A stretch of 32,709 bases of DNA from Oscillospiraceae bacterium (GTDB lineage Bacteria > Bacillota > Clostridia > Oscillospirales > Acutalibacteraceae): contig JAQXVY010000007.1 of NCBI GenBank assembly GCA_029225165.1, positions 1-32,709 of the forward strand, read 5' to 3'. A program made the translations under genes and the position numbers. This document shows, piece by piece, positions 29,306-32,709 of the stretch (position 1 is its first letter; every line of letters starts with the position of its first letter). The notes below the pieces were generated by a model. That model saw only the letters and a program-made list of their open reading frames with translations. It did not search any database and had not been told where the DNA came from.

Positions 29306-31666
29306 ATGATTAAGCAGATTGTTAAGCGAGATGGAAGAAAAGTTCCATTTGAACTGGAAAAGATTACAAACGCAATTTTTAAGGCTGCTCAGGCTATCGG
29401 TGGTTCAAACTATAAGGAGGCGGAGGAGCTTGCCAACAAGGTTTGCGACTACATTGAAAATGTTGAAAAGATAGAAACACCAACTGTTGAGCATGTTCAG
29501 GACACAGTTGAAAAAATGATGATTGAAAACGGTCACGCAAGAACTGCAAAGGAATTTATCCTTTACAGGGCAGAGCGTACAAAGCACCGTGAAATGAACA
29601 CTCAGCTGATGAAGATTTATGAGGATTTAACCTTTAAGTCAGCTAAGGATAATGATGTAAAGAGAGAAAATGCAAATATCGACGGCGACACAGCAATGGG
29701 TACAATGCTTAAGTACGGCAGTGAGGGTGCAAAGCAGTTCTACAAAATGTACATCCTCAACCCAAAACACGCCAAGGCTCACGAAAACGGAGATATTCAC
29801 ATTCACGACCTTGACTTCCTTACACTTACAACAACCTGTTGCCAGATTGACCTTTTAAGCCTGTTTAAGGGAGGATTTTCCACAGGTCACGGTTATTTAA
29901 GAGAGCCAAACGACATTGCGTCCTACTCAGCACTTGCCTGTATTGCTATACAGAGTAACCAAAACGACCAGCACGGCGGTCAGTCTGTGCCTAACTTTGA
30001 CTACGGTATGGCTCCCGGTGTTAAGAAAACATATCTAAAGCTTTACCGTCAGAACCTTGCAAGAGCTATTGAGCTTTTGGCAGATGTTGAGGATATTGAC
30101 GAAACAATAAATATAGCCAAGGAAGTTATGGCTAAGGCAACGGAAGAAAGCGGTGACGAACCGTCACTTATGGCAGGAGAAAAGTATGCAAAGGCAGAAC
30201 TTCCCTTGCTTACAGAAAAATTCGGTGAAAAGCTTGCCGGTAAAATCCAGAAGTTTGCAAAGAAACACGCTGAAAAGGAAATTGACCGTTCCACATATCA
30301 GGCTATGGAGGCACTTATCCACAACCTTAACACAATGCACTCTCGTGCAGGTGCTCAGATTCCTTTCTCATCCCTTAACTACGGTACAGACACTTCACCT
30401 GAGGGCAGACTTGTTATAAAGAATATCCTCCTTGCAGAGGACGCAGGTCTTGGCAACGGCGAAACACCAATCTTCCCAATTCATATCTTTAAGGTTAAAG
30501 AGGGTGTAAACTACAATCCGGGCGACCCGAACTATGATTTGTTCAAGCTTGCAATGAAGGTTTCTGCAAAGAGGTTATTCCCGAATTTCAGCTTTATTGA
30601 CGCACCCTTTAACAAGCAGTACTACAAGGAGGGACACCCTGAAACAGAGTGTGCATATATGGGTTGTCGTACAAGGGTTATGGGCAATGTTTATGACCCC
30701 ACAAGAGAGATTACCTATGGCAGAGGAAACCTGTCCTTTACATCAGTCAATCTTCCTCGTCTTGCAATTCTTGCCAATAAGAACATTGACTTCTTCTTTG
30801 AACAGCTTGACAGAATGGTTGACCTTGTTACAGAACAGCTCCTTGAAAGATTTGAAATTCAGTGTCAGAAGAGAGTCCTCAACTATCCTTTCCTTATGGG
30901 ACAGGGTATTTGGATTGACTCCCAAAAGCTGAACCCTAACGACGAGGTAAGGGAAGTTCTCAAGCACGGCACACTCACCTGTGGATTTATAGGACTTGCA
31001 GAGTGCCTAAAGGCGCTCACAGGCAAGCACCACGGCGAAAGTGAAGAGAGTCAGCGACTTGGTCTTGAAATTGTTGGTTATATGCGTAAAAAGATGAATG
31101 AGGCTTCAGAAAAGTACGGACTTAACTTCTCTGTTATCGCAACACCTGCCGAGGGACTTTCAGGCCGTTTTGTAAGAATAGACAAGGAAAAGTTTGGTGT
31201 TATTCCTGAGGTTACAGACAGGGATTACTACACAAACTCATTCCATGTTCCTGTTTACTACAACATTTCAGCCTTTGACAAAATCAGAATTGAGGCGCCT
31301 TATCACAACCTGACAAATGGCGGACACATCAGCTACATCGAGCTTGACGGTGACCCGACAGAGAATCTGGATGCCTTTGAATCTGTTATCAGATATATGA
31401 AGGAGCAGGGCATTGGCTACGGCTCAATCAACCACCCTGTTGACAGGGACCCTGTTTGCGGACACACAGGCATCATTGGTGATGTTTGTCCAAAGTGTGG
31501 CAGAAAAGAGGGCGTTTCAGGTCAGGGCTTTGAGAGAATAAGAAGAATCACAGGCTACCTTGTTGGTACTGTTGACCGCTTTAACAACGCTAAACGAGCA
31601 GAGGTTGAGGACAGGGTTAAGCATAACCTAACCTGTGACTGCTGTGGTGCTGAAGAGGCTGTATAA
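29306..31666 (+). CDS. nrdD: Anaerobic (class III) ribonucleoside-triphosphate reductase NrdD
   Basis: This 786-residue protein has an N-terminal ATP-cone (VKRDGRKVPFELEKI, about 5-95) for allosteric control, a catalytic barrel with Cys178/Cys179 and Cys454 (YMGCRTRV), and the C-terminal glycyl-radical segment RRITGYL with Gly750. The C-terminal metal site reads DPVCGHTG...CPKCG: the first Cys of the usual CxxC pair is Asp715. After the radical domain there is a tail with CDCC (777-780). It makes deoxynucleotides without oxygen. AGGAGG precedes the ATG; NrdR-type boxes lie upstream. Confidence 0.96.
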   Translation: MIKQIVKRDGRKVPFELEKITNAIFKAAQAIGGSNYKEAEELANKVCDYIENVEKIETPTVEHVQDTVEKMMIENGHARTAKEFILYRAERTKHREMNTQLMKIYEDLTFKSAKDNDVKRENANIDGDTAMGTMLKYGSEGAKQFYKMYILNPKHAKAHENGDIHIHDLDFLTLTTTCCQIDLLSLFKGGFSTGHGYLREPNDIASYSALACIAIQSNQNDQHGGQSVPNFDYGMAPGVKKTYLKLYRQNLARAIELLADVEDIDETINIAKEVMAKATEESGDEPSLMAGEKYAKAELPLLTEKFGEKLAGKIQKFAKKHAEKEIDRSTYQAMEALIHNLNTMHSRAGAQIPFSSLNYGTDTSPEGRLVIKNILLAEDAGLGNGETPIFPIHIFKVKEGVNYNPGDPNYDLFKLAMKVSAKRLFPNFSFIDAPFNKQYYKEGHPETECAYMGCRTRVMGNVYDPTREITYGRGNLSFTSVNLPRLAILANKNIDFFFEQLDRMVDLVTEQLLERFEIQCQKRVLNYPFLMGQGIWIDSQKLNPNDEVREVLKHGTLTCGFIGLAECLKALTGKHHGESEESQRLGLEIVGYMRKKMNEASEKYGLNFSVIATPAEGLSGRFVRIDKEKFGVIPEVTDRDYYTNSFHVPVYYNISAFDKIRIEAPYHNLTNGGHISYIELDGDPTENLDAFESVIRYMKEQGIGYGSINHPVDRDPVCGHTGIIGDVCPKCGRKEGVSGQGFERIRRITGYLVGTVDRFNNAKRAEVEDRVKHNLTCDCCGAEEAV

Positions 31667-32181
31667 TGGACGAAAATAAAATTCGCCTTGCAGGTATAAT
31701 AAGGGAATCCATTGTGGACGGCCCGGGAATCAGAATGACAATTTTCACCCAAGGCTGTCCCCACCACTGCAAGGGCTGTCACAATCCCGAAACATGGGAC
31801 TTTGACAAGGGCTATGACGGAGATATTGAAAAAATATTTGAAACGGCAAAAAAAGACCCCTTACTTCAAGGCTTGACCTTTTCGGGAGGAGAACCCTTTG
31901 CGCAGGCAAAGGTACTTGCAAAGCTGGGCAGAATGTGCCACCAATACGGTTACAATGTGTTCTGCTACACAGGCTACACCTTTGAACAGCTTGTTTCATC
32001 CTTTGATACCCACCCCGAATGGAAAGAGCTTTTAGAACAGGTGGATTACCTTGTGGACGGACCATTTATCCTTGAAGAGAGGAGCCTTATGCTCCACTTT
32101 AGAGGTAGCAAAAACCAGCGTTTGCTTGATGTAAAAAAGAGCCTTGAACAGGGAAAGCCTGTTGACGCAGAGGGTATATAG
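31666..32181 (+). CDS. nrdG: Anaerobic RNR-activating protein NrdG (radical SAM)
   Basis: This 171-residue radical-SAM enzyme has the 4Fe-4S motif CPHHCKGC (Cys31, Cys35, Cys38), the SAM-binding TFSGGEPF and the N-terminal SIVDGPGIRMTIFTQG typical of glycyl-radical activases. It generates the Gly radical on NrdD. The start overlaps the nrdD stop by one base (TAATG), so translation is coupled. Two hairpin terminators follow. Confidence 0.96.
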   Translation: MDENKIRLAGIIRESIVDGPGIRMTIFTQGCPHHCKGCHNPETWDFDKGYDGDIEKIFETAKKDPLLQGLTFSGGEPFAQAKVLAKLGRMCHQYGYNVFCYTGYTFEQLVSSFDTHPEWKELLEQVDYLVDGPFILEERSLMLHFRGSKNQRLLDVKKSLEQGKPVDAEGI

Positions 32182-32206
32182 ATTTTAATAAGATATAATT
32201 TGATAT

Positions 32207-32226
32207 AAAACGGTCTCCCCGTTTTT
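32207..32226 (+). terminator. First terminator of nrdDG
   Basis: AAAACGG pairs with CCGTTTT around loop TCTCC, running straight into TTTTTATAT. Confidence 0.75.
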
Positions 32227-32242
32227 ATATAATAATTCAGCT

Positions 32243-32281
32243 AGTCAAAAAGCACGGTTTTTCCGTGCTTTTTGACTTTTG
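32243..32281. terminator. Strong bidirectional terminator between nrdG and spoVAC
   Basis: A perfect 15-bp stem (AGTCAAAAAGCACGG with its complement, 32243-32257 and 32263-32277), loop of five T, T-run on the plus strand. It separates convergent genes. Confidence 0.88.
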
Positions 32282-32290
32282 TCGAAGTTT

Positions 32291-32709
32291 TTACAGCGGT
32301 TTTATCCCGAAAAGTGAAAGTATCTGCAAAATAATACCGCACAGCACAGACGCCGAAACACCGTAAACCAGTACAGGCCCTGCTATTACAAACATTTTTA
32401 CACCAAGCCCAAGAACAAGCCCCTCAGTTTTAAATTCAATAGCTGGAGATGCAATGGAGTTTGCAAATCCGGTTATGGGGATAAGCGTACCTGCTCCGCC
32501 ATATTTTGCAAGGTTGTCGTACCACCCTATAAAGGTAATGAGAATACCTAAGAATACTAATGTAACAGAAACAAAACATCCGGCATCGTCCTTGTTTAAA
32601 CCAAGGTATTGATAAAGGTTTTGAAAAACCTGACCGATTGTGCAAATGCCTCCTCCAAAGAGAAAAGCCAAAATGCAGTCCTTGAAAATAGGACTTTTGT
32701 GGCTGTATT
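32291..32709 (-). CDS. spoVAC: Stage V sporulation protein AC (SpoVAC), N-terminus beyond window edge
   Basis: The minus-strand frame is open to the window edge, so the visible 138 residues lack the true start. The fragment SPIFKDCILAFLFGGGICTIGQ, the GAGTLIPITGFANSIASPAIEF centre and the EGLVLGLGVKMFVIAGPVLVYG end are typical of SpoVAC, a membrane subunit of the channel that moves dipicolinic acid in and out of spores. Several hydrophobic segments fit. SpoVAEb is related but shorter and reads GFGYNLA in the centre. spoVAD normally follows spoVAC, but here a terminator and nrdG follow. Confidence 0.85.
   Translation of the reverse strand, partial: YSHKSPIFKDCILAFLFGGGICTIGQVFQNLYQYLGLNKDDAGCFVSVTLVFLGILITFIGWYDNLAKYGGAGTLIPITGFANSIASPAIEFKTEGLVLGLGVKMFVIAGPVLVYGVSASVLCGIILQILSLFGIKPL

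Overview
The window looks like a chromosomal segment of a low-GC, Gram-positive, spore-forming, strictly anaerobic member of the Clostridia. The supporting genes are the MurT/GatD lipid II amidation pair, an oxygen-sensitive class III ribonucleotide reductase (nrdD-nrdG), a spore-germination-channel gene (spoVAC), AGGAGG ribosome binding sites and TTGACA/TATAAT promoters. Secreted proteins with Thr-rich linkers, a starch-binding-type module, a cohesin-like fold and Lys-rich Ig-like repeats suggest a gut Ruminococcaceae/Oscillospiraceae relative, perhaps near Ruminococcus bromii. That placement is a guess from protein style, not a match. I saw no tRNA, rRNA, CRISPR array, prophage or transposase gene.

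Layout. 1-1074: C-terminal part of a multi-module secreted, probably carbohydrate-binding protein. 1216-3071: operon of a metal-dependent cyclase, a HAD phosphatase and epoxyqueuosine reductase QueH. 3450-4166: secreted protein with two chagasin-like repeats. 4167-4908: a repeat-rich strip holding several copies of a hairpin MITE and a second dispersed repeat. 4909-5436: nitroreductase. 5658-9088: capsule-type regulatory module (PHP phosphatase, a 36-residue membrane protein, LCP ligase, Wzz-like protein, BY-kinase) without any glycosyltransferase, followed by a very Lys-rich secreted protein. 9960-10428: a small unknown gene and more repeats. 10429-12527 (minus): gatD and murT. 12601-13512 (minus): TraX-like membrane protein and a 56-residue DUF3006-like protein. 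13776-17880: unknown single-pass membrane protein, then pyrC-pyrE-pyrF. 17973-20227: serC-serA. 20321-21694: cohesin-like/Big_2 secreted protein. 21834-23963: arsR-type operon (repressor, C_GCAxxG_C_C protein, ArsP-type permease, Cys-rich thioredoxin-like protein). 24056-25963 (minus): LMW phosphatase, rimI, tsaD. 26265-28799 (minus): polA. 29306-32181: nrdD-nrdG. 32291-32709 (minus, cut by the window edge): spoVAC.

The most interesting non-gene signal is a palindromic MITE of about 165 bp, with two full copies (about 4468-4633 and 26102-26268) and several fragments at 3249-4890. The two full copies differ by compensatory changes that preserve stem pairing. One copy sits in the loop of an otherwise intact terminator, the other at the polA stop codon, and fragments sit directly after the chagasin-like gene and in the nitroreductase leader. 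Regulatory logic is also readable for nrdDG, where two NrdR-type boxes 31 bp apart surround a consensus promoter and a third box-like site lies in a second promoter. In the ars operon a 14-bp-arm inverted repeat covers the promoter. Several gene starts were moved from the longest reading frame to codons with a proper ribosome binding site.
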